DNA of 64,000 bases from Thiohalocapsa sp963704155 (GCA_963704155.1 CAVPHF010000043.1:1-64000); one strand, 5' to 3'. Positions 8,732-17,528 are shown, counted from the stretch's first letter. Numbers and translations: made by a program. Notes: generated from the sequence alone by a model not told the origin.

Positions 8732-10462
8732 TCATCCCGGCCACATCCAGTCGCGGATCTCCGGTAGATCCTGCCCGTGTTTTTCGATGTACTGCGTGTG
8801 CTCGATCAGCTTGTCTTGCAGCTGTTGCTTCAGGTCGATGCCAGCGGCGCCGATCTGCGGGAGGCGGTCGATCGTGTCCATGACGAGGTGGAAGCGGTCC
8901 AGATCGTTCAGCACGCGCATGTCGAAGGGCGTGGTGATGGTGCCCTCTTCCTTGTAGCCGCGGACATGGAAGTTGGCGTGATTGGTGCGCCGGTAGGTCA
9001 GCCGGTGGATCAGCCAGGGGTAGCCATGGAACGCAAAGATGACCGGCTTGTTCGTCGTAAACAGCGCGTCGAAATCGGCGTCGCTCAAGCCGTGGGGGTG
9101 CTCGCTGGGCGTCTCCAGCTTGAACAGGTCGACGACGTTGACCACGCGGATCTTCAGCTCGGGCAGGTACCTGCGCAGGATCGAGACGGCGGCGAGGGTC
9201 TCCAGCGTGGGCACATCGCCACAGCAGGCCATGACCACGTCGGGGGCCGCGTCCTGGTCGTTGCCCTCGTCGTTACTGGCCCAGCGCCAGATACCGACGC
9301 CTGCGCTGCAGTGCTTGGCGGCGGCGTCCATGGACAACCACTGCGGCGCCTGATACTTGCCGGCGATCACCACGTTGACGTAGTGGCGGCTGCGCAGGCA
9401 GTGGTCCCAGACCGACAACAGACAGTTGGCGTCCGGTGGCAGATAGACGCGCACGATGGAGGCCTTCTTGTTCACCACATGGTCGATGAAGCCCGGGTCC
9501 TGATGGGTAAAGCCGTTGTGCATCTGCTGCCAGACGTGCGAGGCCAGCAGGTAGTTCAGCGAGGCAATCTTGCGGCGCCACGGCAGACCCAAGGTCACCT
9601 TCAGCCACTTTGCATGCTGGTTGAACATCGAGTCGATGATGTGGACGAACGCCTCGTAGCTGTTGAACAGGCCGTGGCGACCGGTGAGCAGGTAACCCTC
9701 GAGCCAGCCCTGGCACTGATGTTCGCTCAGCATCTCCATGACCCGTCCCTCCCGCGCGAGGAATTCGTCGTTGTCCCAGGTGCGGGCGTCCCACTGTCGG
9801 TTGGTCACCTCGAACACGGCGTTCAAGCGGTTGGACAGGGTCTCGTCGGGACCGAAGATACGGAAATTGCGTTGTGCCTGATTGGCTTTGGCGACATCGC
9901 GCAGGAAGACGCCAAGCTCGTGGGTGTCGGCGGCCGTGACGCTACCAGGCGACGGAACCTTCACCGCATAGTCGCGAAAGTCCGGTATGACCAGGTCGCG
10001 CAGCAGCAGACCGCCGTTGGCGTGGGGATTGGCACCCATGCGACGCTCGCCCTCGGGGGCCAGCTCGGCCAGCTCCGGTCGCAGTCGGCCCTGCCCATCG
10101 AACAACTCCTCCGGCCGGTAGCTCTTGAGCCAGTCTTCCAGCAGTTGCAGGTGCTCGGGGTGGTCCGCGTCCACGGCAATGGGCACCTGATGCGCGCGGA
10201 AGCTGCCTTCAATGGGAAGACCATCGACCCACTTCGGGCCGGTCCAGCCTTTCGGGGAATTGAGGTGGACATAGATGAAGTTCTGCCCCGGCGTCGTCCC
10301 CCAGTGCCCGAGCAGCATGTGCTTCACATCGGCGAGCATCAGTGGCCGCTTCAAGAGCGGGTTGTCGAGGAGATAGATTTGCGCGACCGACAGATAGTTG
10401 GCGGCACGCCAGTAGGCGTCCATCTTATCGAGCAGTTCGGGTGTGAGGGGGCCGGCGGTCAT
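8732..10462 (-). CDS. xfp: Phosphoketolase Xfp with large in-frame deletion of the thiamine-diphosphate domain
   Basis: Phosphoketolases cleave xylulose 5-phosphate or fructose 6-phosphate to acetyl phosphate and are about 790 residues long; this frame gives 576. The N-terminus (LDKMDAYWRAANYLSVAQIY, GHWGTTPGQNFIYVHLN) runs directly into SPKGWTGPKWVDGLPIEG, so roughly 200 residues are missing in frame. The lost piece normally carries the GPGHGG and GDGEAETGP motifs and other cofactor ligands. Retained are FRAHQVP, FGPDETLSNR and the C-terminal domain ending EIRDWMWPG. ATG 10462 has AGGA nine bases upstream. It is probably catalytically dead, though still an open frame. Two further deletion copies lie at 25.2 and 27.8 kb. 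Confidence 0.88.
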   Translation of the reverse strand: MTAGPLTPELLDKMDAYWRAANYLSVAQIYLLDNPLLKRPLMLADVKHMLLGHWGTTPGQNFIYVHLNSPKGWTGPKWVDGLPIEGSFRAHQVPIAVDADHPEHLQLLEDWLKSYRPEELFDGQGRLRPELAELAPEGERRMGANPHANGGLLLRDLVIPDFRDYAVKVPSPGSVTAADTHELGVFLRDVAKANQAQRNFRIFGPDETLSNRLNAVFEVTNRQWDARTWDNDEFLAREGRVMEMLSEHQCQGWLEGYLLTGRHGLFNSYEAFVHIIDSMFNQHAKWLKVTLGLPWRRKIASLNYLLASHVWQQMHNGFTHQDPGFIDHVVNKKASIVRVYLPPDANCLLSVWDHCLRSRHYVNVVIAGKYQAPQWLSMDAAAKHCSAGVGIWRWASNDEGNDQDAAPDVVMACCGDVPTLETLAAVSILRRYLPELKIRVVNVVDLFKLETPSEHPHGLSDADFDALFTTNKPVIFAFHGYPWLIHRLTYRRTNHANFHVRGYKEEGTITTPFDMRVLNDLDRFHLVMDTIDRLPQIGAAGIDLKQQLQDKLIEHTQYIEKHGQDLPEIRDWMWPG

Positions 10463-10515
10463 AGCGGAACGTCCTGGGTTGAGGCGAGAGGGAGGGCGCC
10501 GGAGTCGATTCGATG

Positions 10516-10800
10516 TCATTCCGCCCGGCGGATGACGGGCTCACGAATGCCTTGTTTTCTCCTAGCAATCTGTTCCTGGATGGCCGGGATGTCGATCTGG
10601 TGCTGGGCGAGCTCCTGGTCGATGTGCTCAAGCTCGGCGCGGTCGCGTTCGTCCTGCGTCCGCCTGAAGGTCAGGGCAATCTTTCGGCGTTCGCGGATCA
10701 AAGCCTTCACCTGCGAAGCGCGCGCCGCCACGGATTCCGCGATCCGACGCGTCAGCGGATGGATTTGGTGCGCTTGAGCAGGCGTGCTGCTTGTGCTCAT
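10516..10800 (-). CDS. Small charged coiled-coil protein of unknown function
   Basis: Protein of 94 residues starting MSTSSTPAQAHQIHPLTRRI. Residues 20-85 are strongly charged and helical (ASQVKALIRERRKIALTFRR, RAELEHIDQELAQHQIDI), with no signal peptide or membrane segment. It lies 53 bp upstream of xfp on the same strand, probably in one transcript. Its first codons are preserved as DNA in copy B (around 28130-28215), which supports it being a genuine gene of the island. No family recognised. Confidence 0.65.
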   Translation of the reverse strand: MSTSSTPAQAHQIHPLTRRIAESVAARASQVKALIRERRKIALTFRRTQDERDRAELEHIDQELAQHQIDIPAIQEQIARRKQGIREPVIRRAE

Positions 10801-11031
10801 CTGGACTCTCCTCATGCGGTATGGAGTTTCACCTCGACGGCGTGTTCCTGGCGGTCGTCGATCAACGGGATCGCCAAGCCGGTTTGCTCGATGCCGTCCG
10901 CTGTCACCGGCGACCGATCCCGGCACGGCCACGGCATCGAAGATCCGGCGCGCCCGTGGGGCGTGGGGTCGATCACGCCGCCGACGGGTTGGCAACTCAC
11001 TAATCGCCTGTCGGGACTTCCCGAGTGAACG

Positions 11032-11433
11032 TCAATGACGGGGGTGCTGGGGAAGGTCCATCAAGCTCTCGCCTGGTGCTGCAAGCACGAATTGGCGCCC
11101 GCCGCCGGGGCCGCCGGCCTTCCGGTCAGGATTCAGGTAGGCGGTGCCCATCCAGCCCCGTTCCAGGGCCTGCGTGCTCTGTCCATAGGAACGCACGACG
11201 ACGGTCTCGCCCGGCTGCACGCGGGAAGCCGCGCGTATGACCGAGAGGACTTCCATGCGATACGAGACGTCGAAGCGGTCCCCATCGCCTTGCTGTACCT
11301 GCGCGTCCAGCACCTTCACCTCGAGCACGTCCGCGGCGTCCGGCGCCGCCCAGGCCTGCCCCCAGAGGATGATGAGTAGCCCCAGCGCCAGCGCGGCTAT
11401 GGTGGCGTACCGAATTGAGTAAGTCCTGCACAT
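11032..11433 (-). CDS. Exported protein of unknown function
   Basis: Protein of 133 residues. Residues 1-29 form a signal peptide ending WGQAWA before APDAADVLEV. The mature part is beta-rich (VKVLDAQVQQGDGDRFDVSY, VQPGETVVVRSYG), suggesting a small beta-sandwich or OB-like fold; this is a guess from the alternating pattern. It is in the same-strand run between the 11581-12143 gene and the coiled-coil gene. It has no counterpart in copy B. No family recognised. Confidence 0.6.
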   Translation of the reverse strand: MCRTYSIRYATIAALALGLLIILWGQAWAAPDAADVLEVKVLDAQVQQGDGDRFDVSYRMEVLSVIRAASRVQPGETVVVRSYGQSTQALERGWMGTAYLNPDRKAGGPGGGRQFVLAAPGESLMDLPQHPRH

Positions 11434-11580
11434 AACGATTCCTCCACTTGTTGATCACGCACCCGGCGGATTGCCGGAATATCCACGCACTCGACGGATG
11501 GGCGCGGCTTCGACATCGGTTCACCGCAACCAACGCCGTCACACAGCGGCGCCCGGATCAGGTCGCCAGCGAATAGCCCA

Positions 11581-12143
11581 CTATTTGTTCCAGTAGAAAT
11601 CCATCGTCGATTGGCCGGAGCCATCGAGATGCACCATCTTGCGCTGGGTCTGGTCTTCGCCTCTCACCCGGTGGGGGTGACCTCCACGCGGTAGTCACCG
11701 GGCGGCAGTTGCGCGTAGAACCAGGGGCCATTGGATTCGACGCTCAGAACCGGAGCGTTGTTCGCATCCAGAACGGTCACCTGCACCGCCGAGAGATACT
11801 CACCGCTGCCCTGGGTCGCGAACATCAGGTGCAGGTTGAACTGGCTGGACAGGGCCTGGAGATCGCTCCGTTCGCTCTCGCCCACGCCGCCCGAGGCGTA
11901 GCTGATCCCGCCGTCAGTTTTGATCTGCGGAGATCCCGCATGCGACTCCGACCCCGGCGGCGCCACGCTCGCGCGGCTGGACGTTTCCGTGGGTTGCATC
12001 GGCGGGTTCGCCTGGTCGGCCGGGCGAATGGCCCACTCCCCCGACGTGTCAGCCACCGGGAGTTGCGCGCCCACCGGCGCCATCACGCCCGTAGCCAGGA
12101 GCAGCCCCATGGCCATGACACTGCCATTTGGTCTGGTTTTCAT
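11581..12143 (-). pseudogene. Exported carboxypeptidase-regulatory-like protein, C-terminus frameshifted (copy A)
   Basis: ATG 12143, with AGGA seven bases upstream, opens a signal peptide (GSVMAMGLLLATGVMAPVGA). A low-complexity linker and a conserved domain follow (SGGVGESERSDLQALSSQFN, GPWFYAQLPPGDYRVEVTPTG). The frame stops at 11664. One base is missing there; shifting frame recovers VRGEDQTQRKMVHLDGSG and the ending MDFYWNK down to 11581, matching the intact paralog at 28223-28834. The domain looks like the small prealbumin-like regulatory fold, function unknown. The product lacks about 27 residues. Confidence 0.75.
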
Positions 12144-12204
12144 TTCGATGTCCTTTGTATTGATGCGGTGATTCACGCCTGACGCGTCCCACGGACGCCC
12201 CGGT

Positions 12205-13278
12205 TCAGCCCTTCTGCAACAGACTGCGCAGGTCGGTGATCGCGGCATTGACCCGCGAGATATAGGAGGCGCTCACCAGCGAATGATTCGCCATTGGCCC
12301 GTAGCCGGTGCCGTTGAGAATCAGCGGGCTCCAGATGACGTTCTGGGTGTTTCTCAGTTCGCGGGTGATCTGCTCCAGGGAGACCACGGCATTCTTGTCC
12401 TCGAGCACGGCGGCGAAGTCGATCTCCATCGCCTGCAGCGCATGCAGTAGGGCCCAGGTATAGCCGCGCGCCTCGAAGAAGATGTCGTCGATCTTGAGCC
12501 AAGGGGTCTTGGTCTGCGTCTGAACCGGGGCCGGTGTCGACTGACTGGCGTTGGGATCGCCGGCCAGGGCCGTATCGAGATGGGCCTGACCGACCGCATA
12601 GGACAAGCGCTGCGCCAAGCTGCCGAGGCGTTTCTCGACCACTTCGAGATAGGTGGTCAGATTGTCGGCGCGGGCGAAGAACTGCGCATGTGTCGCACCG
12701 GTGTCGGAGAGGCTCTGGCTATAGCGATAGAGGGCATCGATACCGGCGCGATACTCCGACTCGGTGGAGGGCAGCAGCCAGGAGTCCGATTGGTAGTTGG
12801 ACTGGGGCTGCGCGATTTCCAAATCCTTGTTCTCAACCGACTGGGACTGGGCGCGGCTGAAGTCGTTGCGCAGGGCGTTGAGCAGATCGCGCCACGCGGT
12901 CAAGGCGCCGAATTCCCAGTTGGGCATGTTGTCCAGGAGCAAGCCCGGGGGGCTGACATCGTTTGTCAGATAGCCACCGGGCTTGTCGAGTAGGGTCTCG
13001 CCGATGCGGATCGCGGTGGCCGTGGTGGCCGTCCCGGTCACCAGTTGGCTCTCGTCGTGATTCACCAACGACAGTGCCTGTTCGCGCACGTCATACATAC
13101 CCGGCGAGCGCGACCAATAGAAGCCCAGAATGATGACGACGATCAGATAGGTGATCACAAACAGCCCGGCGGTCCACCAGATGCCCTTTTCCTTCCAGGT
13201 GCTGGGCTTGTAGTAGGTGGCGACCTTGGCGGCCTTCTTGGTCAGCACCTGCCTTTTCGATAAGGTCTCAGTAGTCAT
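12205..13278 (-). CDS. DUF2333 family inner-membrane protein
   Basis: Protein of 357 residues. After a basic cytoplasmic start, one membrane helix (TAGLFVITYLIVVIILGFYW, about 36-55) is followed by a periplasmic, mostly helical domain with the family blocks YLTNDVSPPGLLLDNMPNWE and FFEARGYTWALLHALQAMEI. DUF2333 has no assigned function; it is common in sulfur-oxidising and marine gammaproteobacteria. It is first in the minus-strand run of island A. Copy B keeps only its two ends (28895-29125). Confidence 0.88.
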   Translation of the reverse strand: MTTETLSKRQVLTKKAAKVATYYKPSTWKEKGIWWTAGLFVITYLIVVIILGFYWSRSPGMYDVREQALSLVNHDESQLVTGTATTATAIRIGETLLDKPGGYLTNDVSPPGLLLDNMPNWEFGALTAWRDLLNALRNDFSRAQSQSVENKDLEIAQPQSNYQSDSWLLPSTESEYRAGIDALYRYSQSLSDTGATHAQFFARADNLTTYLEVVEKRLGSLAQRLSYAVGQAHLDTALAGDPNASQSTPAPVQTQTKTPWLKIDDIFFEARGYTWALLHALQAMEIDFAAVLEDKNAVVSLEQITRELRNTQNVIWSPLILNGTGYGPMANHSLVSASYISRVNAAITDLRSLLQKG

Positions 13279-13361
13279 GGCATTCTCCTAGTGATCCCGG
13301 CAGCCTTGATGGCGTGCATGGGGTTCCCTCTCCAATCGCGAAAACGTCACTCGCCGAGCAG

Positions 13362-13550
13362 CTAGCCGATTCGGAGCTGCGACAACGGCGGCATCAGCCC
13401 GAAGACGGACAACAGCCACAGAATCACGGCGATCACGACGACCACATTCAAGATCTTCTTGATGGTGCCATCCATCGGGATGTAGTTATTGATCAACCAG
13501 AGGATCAGTCCGACGACGACTAACGTGACGACTAATGTAATCAGCGGCAT
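13362..13550 (-). CDS. Thivi_2564-type small membrane protein
   Basis: Protein of 62 residues with two membrane helices: PLITLVVTLVVVGLILWLIN and KILNVVVVIAVILWLLSVFG, separated by NYIPMDGTIK. This is the pattern of the small family named after Thivi_2564; function unknown. ATG 13550 was chosen over the longer frame because it gives the family's usual start MPLITL. An operator palindrome lies 71 bp upstream (13621-13636), and the gene diverges from the Crp/Fnr gene. Confidence 0.8.
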   Translation of the reverse strand: MPLITLVVTLVVVGLILWLINNYIPMDGTIKKILNVVVVIAVILWLLSVFGLMPPLSQLRIG

Positions 13551-13620
13551 GGTGTTTCTCCTGTCAGGCGATTTGAGCATTGGGTACGCACTCACAGTAG
13601 TCCCCGCCATGGCGAGCGTC

Positions 13621-13636
13621 TGTTCGCTAGCACACA
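13621..13636. promoter_or_regulatory. Palindromic operator in divergent region (site 1)
   Basis: TGTTCGCTAGCACACA, one of the best matches to the recurrent TGTnCGCYARCGnACA element. It lies 71 bp before the Thivi_2564 gene. Confidence 0.65.
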
Positions 13637-13723
13637 CAGCAATGTGTCTTCGGCAAAGAACTTCGTCGCCTTTCGGACGGGGCCTTGCGCAACCGGCAGC
13701 GAGGGTCTCGACTGCGCGCCCTA

Positions 13724-13739
13724 TGTTTGCCAGCGCACA
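13724..13739. promoter_or_regulatory. Palindromic operator in divergent region (site 2)
   Basis: TGTTTGCCAGCGCACA followed by GACTG. It lies about 112 bp before the plus-strand Crp/Fnr gene and so is placed to mediate autoregulation. Confidence 0.65.
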
Positions 13740-13850
13740 GACTGAAGGATTCTTTGAGCGTATTGCTCAGCCATCCGGCTAATCTGCTGACGACCTTTAC
13801 CCCTGTGCCGTCGGTTGTTCGTCCATCGCTGATCAACGAGGAGAACGCGC

Positions 13851-14567
13851 GTGCAACCCGAGTCCGAAAAGACACCCGACCACTTTGCCAATCGGCTCCT
13901 GTCCGCGCTGCCCAAGCGTGATCAACGACAGATTCTGTCGCACTGCGCCTGCGTCGAGTTGCGGCGTGGCGAGGTGATCAGCGAGCCCGGCGACCGGATC
14001 CGCGACGTCTATTTCCCAACCGGCAGCTTCGTGTCCCTGGTGACCCCGCCCGTGGATCACGCCGGTCTGGGGGTGCGGTTGGTCGGTAATGAAGGCATGA
14101 TCGGGACCCCCCTCATCCTGCGTGTCAAGGTCACGCAGATCCGCATCTTGGTCCAGGGCGCGGGTCCGGCGTGGCGCCTGTCCAGTGAAGGATTCGGCGA
14201 GGCGCTGCACCAGAGCAACGCGCTACAGATAAGGCTCCACCGCTATCTCGATGTGCTGATGAACCAGAGCACGCAGATGCTTGCCTGCACCCGTTTCCAC
14301 CTGGTGGAGGCGCGCCTCGCCCGCTGGCTTTTGATGACCCAGGATCGGGCGCATTGCGACCACTTCCATGTCACCCATGAGCTGCTAGCCCTGTTGTTGG
14401 GGGTGCGTCGCGTGGGCATCACCAAGGCGGCGAGTGCGCTGCAAGCGCGCAAGCTGATCCACTACCGGCGCGGGGATGTCACCGTGCTCGACCGCGCCGG
14501 TCTGGTCGGCGCTGCCTGCGGCTGTTACGAGGCAGCGAAGGCGCTCTATGACCAGAGCCTGAGCTGA
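13851..14567 (+). CDS. Crp/Fnr-family transcription regulator (copy A)
   Basis: Protein of 238 residues. The N-terminal cyclic-nucleotide-binding-like beta roll (VISEPGDRIRDVYFPTGSFV, VGNEGMIGTPLIL) lacks cysteines placed for an Fnr iron-sulfur cluster. A dimer helix follows, then a C-terminal winged helix (HFHVTHELLALLLGVRRVG as recognition region, LIHYRRGDVTVLDRAGL as wing). It belongs to the same subfamily as the protein at 33504-34247, which also keeps VYFPT and GNEGxxG. It diverges from the Thivi_2564 gene, with two palindromes between them. The ligand is unknown. Confidence 0.88.
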   Translation: MQPESEKTPDHFANRLLSALPKRDQRQILSHCACVELRRGEVISEPGDRIRDVYFPTGSFVSLVTPPVDHAGLGVRLVGNEGMIGTPLILRVKVTQIRILVQGAGPAWRLSSEGFGEALHQSNALQIRLHRYLDVLMNQSTQMLACTRFHLVEARLARWLLMTQDRAHCDHFHVTHELLALLLGVRRVGITKAASALQARKLIHYRRGDVTVLDRAGLVGAACGCYEAAKALYDQSLS

Positions 14568-14737
14568 TGCCATGGCGCGCGGTGCGCGCAAGCCGGGCAT
14601 CAACCAAAACGAGCATCCACTGAGCCGACTGAACGAACACGATGACCCTTCCAGACGGTTTCCACCATGACGGCTAAGCCTCGAGGACCAGGCGAATCGC
14701 CCGCATGAAGTCGGCGGACCTGTTCGTCTCGCTCACC

Positions 14738-15033
14738 ACCACCGCCATCTTCTCCATGCTGTCAGTCATGGACAATGGTGCCTGTGCCGAAATCGCGCTG
14801 GCCAGCGACGACGGCATCGTCGCAATCGCTGTCTTCGTAGGGGGCGGCACGTTGCTGAATTGGACCCTGGTGCAGAGCGCGGGCCATGCCCGCCAACGAG
14901 CTGCACATCACCCAGGAGCTGATCGCCAATATGCCGGGCGTGCGGCGATAGGGCGTGAGCGAGCTGCCGGACGGTTGCAGCGCACCGGATTAATCCTCTA
15001 CCGCCGGAGCCAGCATCGCGGTGCTGATCCACA
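14738..15033 (+). pseudogene. Decayed Crp/Fnr regulator gene
   Basis: The plus strand reads SMLSVMDNGACAEIALASDD and TLVQSAGHA, matching YVMENGASAEIAVVGNEG and VVQSAGHA of the regulator at 33504. It then jumps, with about 80 codons missing, to NELHITQELIANMPGVRR, a stop, and RLQRTGLILYRR in a shifted frame. So the central part and both ends are lost. It lies directly downstream of the intact Crp/Fnr gene but resembles the copy B gene more closely, suggesting an ancient extra copy. Confidence 0.8.
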
Positions 15034-15205
15034 TCAGACGAGGAGAACCTCCACTTCAGATGAGGAGAACCGCACAGCAACTGATCTTCCAGCTCAGCAA
15101 CCCTCTGTCGGTCCAAGTCCAATGCCGCGACACAGTTCACCTGGAAGCTCGCGCAGGCATCCGTTTCCGTTCGCGGTTTCCCCGACATATCAACCCCTCG
15201 GTGAC

Positions 15206-15472
15206 TCAGAAATCCGCCGCGGCCAAGACGTACGCAAAGGAGCCTTTCTTTCCGCGCGCATAGACTTTCTCGGCGACCGCCTGGATCCGTTTATGCGCTG
15301 CATCGAACGCCTCGAGAAATCCGGCTTCGGCGTTGCCCATCTCCGGGCAGAGCTTTTTGAGAACGTCCGCCCCCACGAAGAAGGAGATCTCGATCACGTT
15401 GTCGTATCCCCAGAATTCGACACGGTTCTTCGATACGTCGAAACTGCAGCTTGGGTTCGGAAAGTTCAGCAT
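15206..15472 (-). CDS. DUF1488 family protein
   Basis: Protein of 88 residues, close to the family's normal size: MLNFPNPSCSFDVSKN, VEFWGYDNVIEISFFVGADV and a C-terminal VYARGKKGSFAYVLAAADF. DUF1488 proteins are small cytosolic proteins of unknown function, common near stress genes. ATG 15472 overlaps the stop of a 16-codon upstream frame (ATGCTGA), which suggests translational coupling. Confidence 0.85.
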   Translation of the reverse strand: MLNFPNPSCSFDVSKNRVEFWGYDNVIEISFFVGADVLKKLCPEMGNAEAGFLEAFDAAHKRIQAVAEKVYARGKKGSFAYVLAAADF

Positions 15473-15516
15473 GGGATGTCGGATTCGGCCATCAGGGCTT
15501 TGTCTTGTTCGCTCAT
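15466..15516 (-). CDS. Short leader ORF coupled to DUF1488
   Basis: MSEQDKALMAESDIPC (16 codons) begins behind a strong ribosome-binding sequence, CGAGGAGATCGTA, and ends inside the first codons of DUF1488. DUF1488 itself has no good ribosome-binding site, so the leader probably delivers ribosomes. It may instead be a remnant of an N-terminal extension. Confidence 0.45.
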   Translation of the reverse strand: MSEQDKALMAESDIPC

Positions 15517-15826
15517 TACGATCTCCTCGATTTATGGGGTTTTGGAGAGCCCGATATTATTGGCTGATACCTCGCTGCAGGACCGGGAAGGCGAACGTCT
15601 TTTCGAAAGCTACCTTCTTACTGATCGTGCGACTCGACATCGGCCTCTCCTGGTTGCTGGACTATCCGTCGAATCGGACGTGCCTTCATGTCTATGACAT
15701 TCTGATGCTAGTGTCGCCCAATGTCTGTGCGCCAGCGTACATCGTTCGTCAGTTGGGCTCTGCCAGATGAGCGTTCTGGCCGATTGCGGCACAGGCATCG
15801 CTTCGAGCAACATCGGAGCTTGTGCC
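15517..15826. other. Spacer with one operator, no gene
   Basis: No convincing reading frame. The stretch separates the divergent DUF1488 and Cys-rich peptide genes and contains the palindrome at 15726-15741. Confidence 0.5.
15726..15741. promoter_or_regulatory. Palindromic operator before Cys-rich peptide gene
   Basis: TGTGCGCCAGCGTACA, a near-perfect match to the recurrent element, 86 bp before ATG 15827. Confidence 0.65.
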
Positions 15827-16054
15827 ATGAAACACATGAGCCTGCGCAAGACCTCGAGCGCTGGCCTATTCCTCGTCGGAGCGATCCCGGCCGCCGGCGC
15901 ATTGGCCCAGGCGCCACAAGGCGCGTACAGTCCGGGTTACGGCATGACGCCCGGCATGATGAGTGGCCCCTGCCCCGGATGCGGATGCGGATGCGGAAGC
16001 GATCGCGGCTACGGTCGGGGCTCGGGCATGAATCCCTGCACCCTGGGTGGTTAG
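15827..16054 (+). CDS. Small exported Gly/Cys-rich peptide
   Basis: Protein of 75 residues. A signal peptide ends near PAAGALAQ. The mature 45 residues are rich in Gly, Tyr, Pro, Met and Cys, with the cluster CPGCGCGCG and a final CTLGG. The cysteine cluster could bind metal or form disulfides. Gly/Tyr-rich small exported proteins in purple sulfur bacteria include sulfur globule envelope proteins, but similarity to those is only compositional. ATG 15827 gives a normal signal peptide; the longer frame from 15767 does not. The gene lies under an operator palindrome. Confidence 0.6.
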   Translation: MKHMSLRKTSSAGLFLVGAIPAAGALAQAPQGAYSPGYGMTPGMMSGPCPGCGCGCGSDRGYGRGSGMNPCTLGG

Positions 16055-16126
16055 GGTCCGCGATCCAGTTTCAATCGGACAAGATAACGTCATGCGTCGC
16101 CCGAGGCGCGAGTAGCGGGGGTCGGC

Positions 16127-17520
16127 ATGCGCCAAAGCACGGAACAGGACAACCCTTTAGCCAATCGCGGCCTGGTCGTCGCGGTGCGCGGCAGCGTCGT
16201 CGATATGCGCTTCGAGGCGCATCTGCCCGCGATCTATCGCCTGCTGCACGCGGGCTCGGAAGGCCAGATCCGCATTGAGGTGCTGACGCAGTTGGATGCC
16301 CAGCATGTGCGCGGAATCGCCCTGACACCGACGCAGGGGCTCGCGCGCGGCATGGAGGTGGACGACAGCGGCGGGCCGCTGATGGCGCCGGTGGGCAAGG
16401 CATCCTCGGGCGCATGTTCGACGTGTTCGGCAATGCAATCGATCGCCAGCCGCCGCCCATCGATATCCAGTGGCGCTCCGTGCATAACGCCCCGCCAGCC
16501 CTGGCGCGGCGCTCCACCCAGTCCGAGGTCTTCGAGACCGGGATCAAGCTCATCGATGTGCTGGTTCCGCTGGAGCGCGGCGGCAAGGCGGGGCTGTTCG
16601 GCGGGGCGGGTGTCGGCAAGACCGTGCTGCTCACCGAGATGATCCACAACATGATCGGGCATCACGCCGGCGTCAGCCTCTTTTGCGGCATCGGCGAGCG
16701 TTGCCGCGAAGGCGAGGAGCTCTATCGCGAGATGAAGGACGCCGGCGTCCTGCCGAACATGGTCATGGTCTTCGGCCAGATGAACGAACCGCCCGGCAGC
16801 CGTTTCCGCGTCGGCCATGCGGCGCTGACCATGGCCGAGTATTTTCGCGACGACGAACAGCGCGACGTGCTGCTGCTGATCGACAATATCTTCCGCTTCA
16901 TCCAGGCCGGCATGGAGGTGTCCGGCCTCATGGGTCAGATGCCCTCGCGCCTGGGCTATCAGCCGACCATGGGCACCGAACTGTCGGGGCTGGAGGAGCG
17001 CATCGCCAACACCGATGCCGGCGCCATCACCTCCATCCAGGCCGTCTATGTGCCGGCGGACGACTTCACCGACCCGGCCGCGGTGCATACCTTCTCGCAT
17101 CTCTCCGCCTCTATCGTGCTCTCGCGCAAACGCGCCGGCGAAGGGCTTTATCCGGCCATCGACCCGCTGCAGTCGAGCTCGCGGATGGCCACGCCGGGCA
17201 TCGTCGGCGAGCGGCATTACGCCCTGGCACAGGAGATCCGGCGCACCCTCGCCCAGTATGCGGAGTTGAAAGACATTATCGCCATGCTCGGCCTGGAGCA
17301 GCTCTCGCCGGAGGACCGCAACCTGGTCGCCCGCGCCCGCCGGCTGGAACGCTTTCTCACTCAGCCCTTTTTCACCACCGAGCGCTTCACCGGCCTGACC
17401 GGCAAGCTGGTTAGCCTCGCGGAGGCGTTCGATGGTTGCGAGCGGATTTGGACGATGAGTTCAAGGACGTCCCGAGGGTGCGCTTTATATGATTGGGGGG
17501 GTGGATGAGGCGGAGGGGGA
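16127..17520 (+). pseudogene. atpD: N-ATPase beta subunit, three single-base frameshifts
   Basis: Catalytic subunit of an N-type rotary ATPase, first in the operon as usual. Walker A GGAGVGKT, catalytic GERCREG, Walker B DVLLLIDNIFRF and the signature GEGLYPAIDPLQSSSR are all present. The frame breaks near 16400 (PVGKG should run into ILGRMFDVFG), near 17448 (CERI into DDEFKDVP) and near 17472 (DVP into EGALYMIGGVDEA). Each is cured by one added base, two of them at homopolymers. The last part then reads on without a stop into atpC through a 9-bp repeat tract. A sequencing-error origin is quite possible; if real, the ATPase has no intact beta subunit. Confidence 0.8.
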
Positions 17521-17528
17521 AGGCGAAG

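Noticed and set aside
8777..10777. Plus-strand 666-codon open frame
   Set aside because: Fully antisense to the phosphoketolase and its neighbour; the GC-rich third positions keep it open. No family resemblance.
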